A stretch of DNA of 6,011 nucleotides from Pseudomonadota bacterium. GTDB taxonomy: Bacteria; Pseudomonadota; Gammaproteobacteria; Burkholderiales; Burkholderiaceae_C. The notes beneath the pieces were generated by a model that was not told the origin of the DNA, made no database searches, and saw only the letters and a program-made list of their open reading frames with translations. The stretch is taken from NCBI GenBank assembly GCA_023394015.1, contig JAEXBL010000189.1:1-6011 (forward strand), read 5' to 3'. Shown here in pieces: positions 6,011 through 6,011 of this stretch. Each line of letters opens with the position of its first letter. Positions within the stretch are counted from its first letter, which is position 1. Both the position numbers and the translations under genes were made by a program.

Positions 6011-6011
6011 C

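Noticed and set aside
5901..6011. N-terminal extension of the SDR to the window edge
   Set aside because: It would run through the hairpin spacer and the out-of-frame thiolase terminus; the Rossmann strand begins immediately after the ATG at 5900.

Overview
The window comes from a GC-rich bacterial chromosome. Gene content and composition suggest a betaproteobacterium of the Burkholderiales, probably Comamonadaceae; this is inferred from style and was not tested by a search. All supported genes lie on the minus strand, so transcription runs from position 6011 towards position 1. The large plus-strand open frames are antisense shadows caused by high GC.

In transcription order, the first block (6010 to 4088) is a fatty-acid/acyl-CoA type cluster. 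It holds the last 15 codons of a thiolase (5963-6010, cut by the window edge), a short-chain dehydrogenase/reductase of 223 aa (5229-5900), and an acyl-CoA dehydrogenase of 378 aa (4088-5224). The reductase stop and the dehydrogenase start are 4 bases apart. An 11-bp hairpin without a U-tract (5922-5954) sits between the thiolase and the reductase. Eight bases after the acyl-CoA dehydrogenase comes a 306-aa Mrr-type restriction endonuclease (3159-4079). It is a genome-defence gene, clearly less GC-rich than its neighbours, and looks like an acquired passenger at the tail of the metabolic operon.

After a 139-base gap (3020-3158) with no confident promoter or terminator comes a potassium-uptake pair. 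TrkA (464 aa, 1625-3019) is the cytoplasmic nucleotide-binding RCK subunit, and TrkH (486 aa, 13-1473) is the membrane K+ channel subunit that TrkA gates. Both proteins look intact, with all four TrkH pore-loop signatures and both TrkA Rossmann motifs present.

The most unusual feature is the 151-base trkA-trkH spacer (1474-1624). It contains ten perfect tandem copies of the heptamer GTTGAGC (1482-1551), and 45 bases away four units of the same family in inverted orientation (1597-1624). In the trkA-trkH mRNA these arms could form a stem in many 7-nt-shifted registers, ending 8 nt before the trkH start, where no Shine-Dalgarno sequence is visible. This is a plausible length-variable element affecting potassium transporter expression. 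That role is a hypothesis drawn from the sequence alone.
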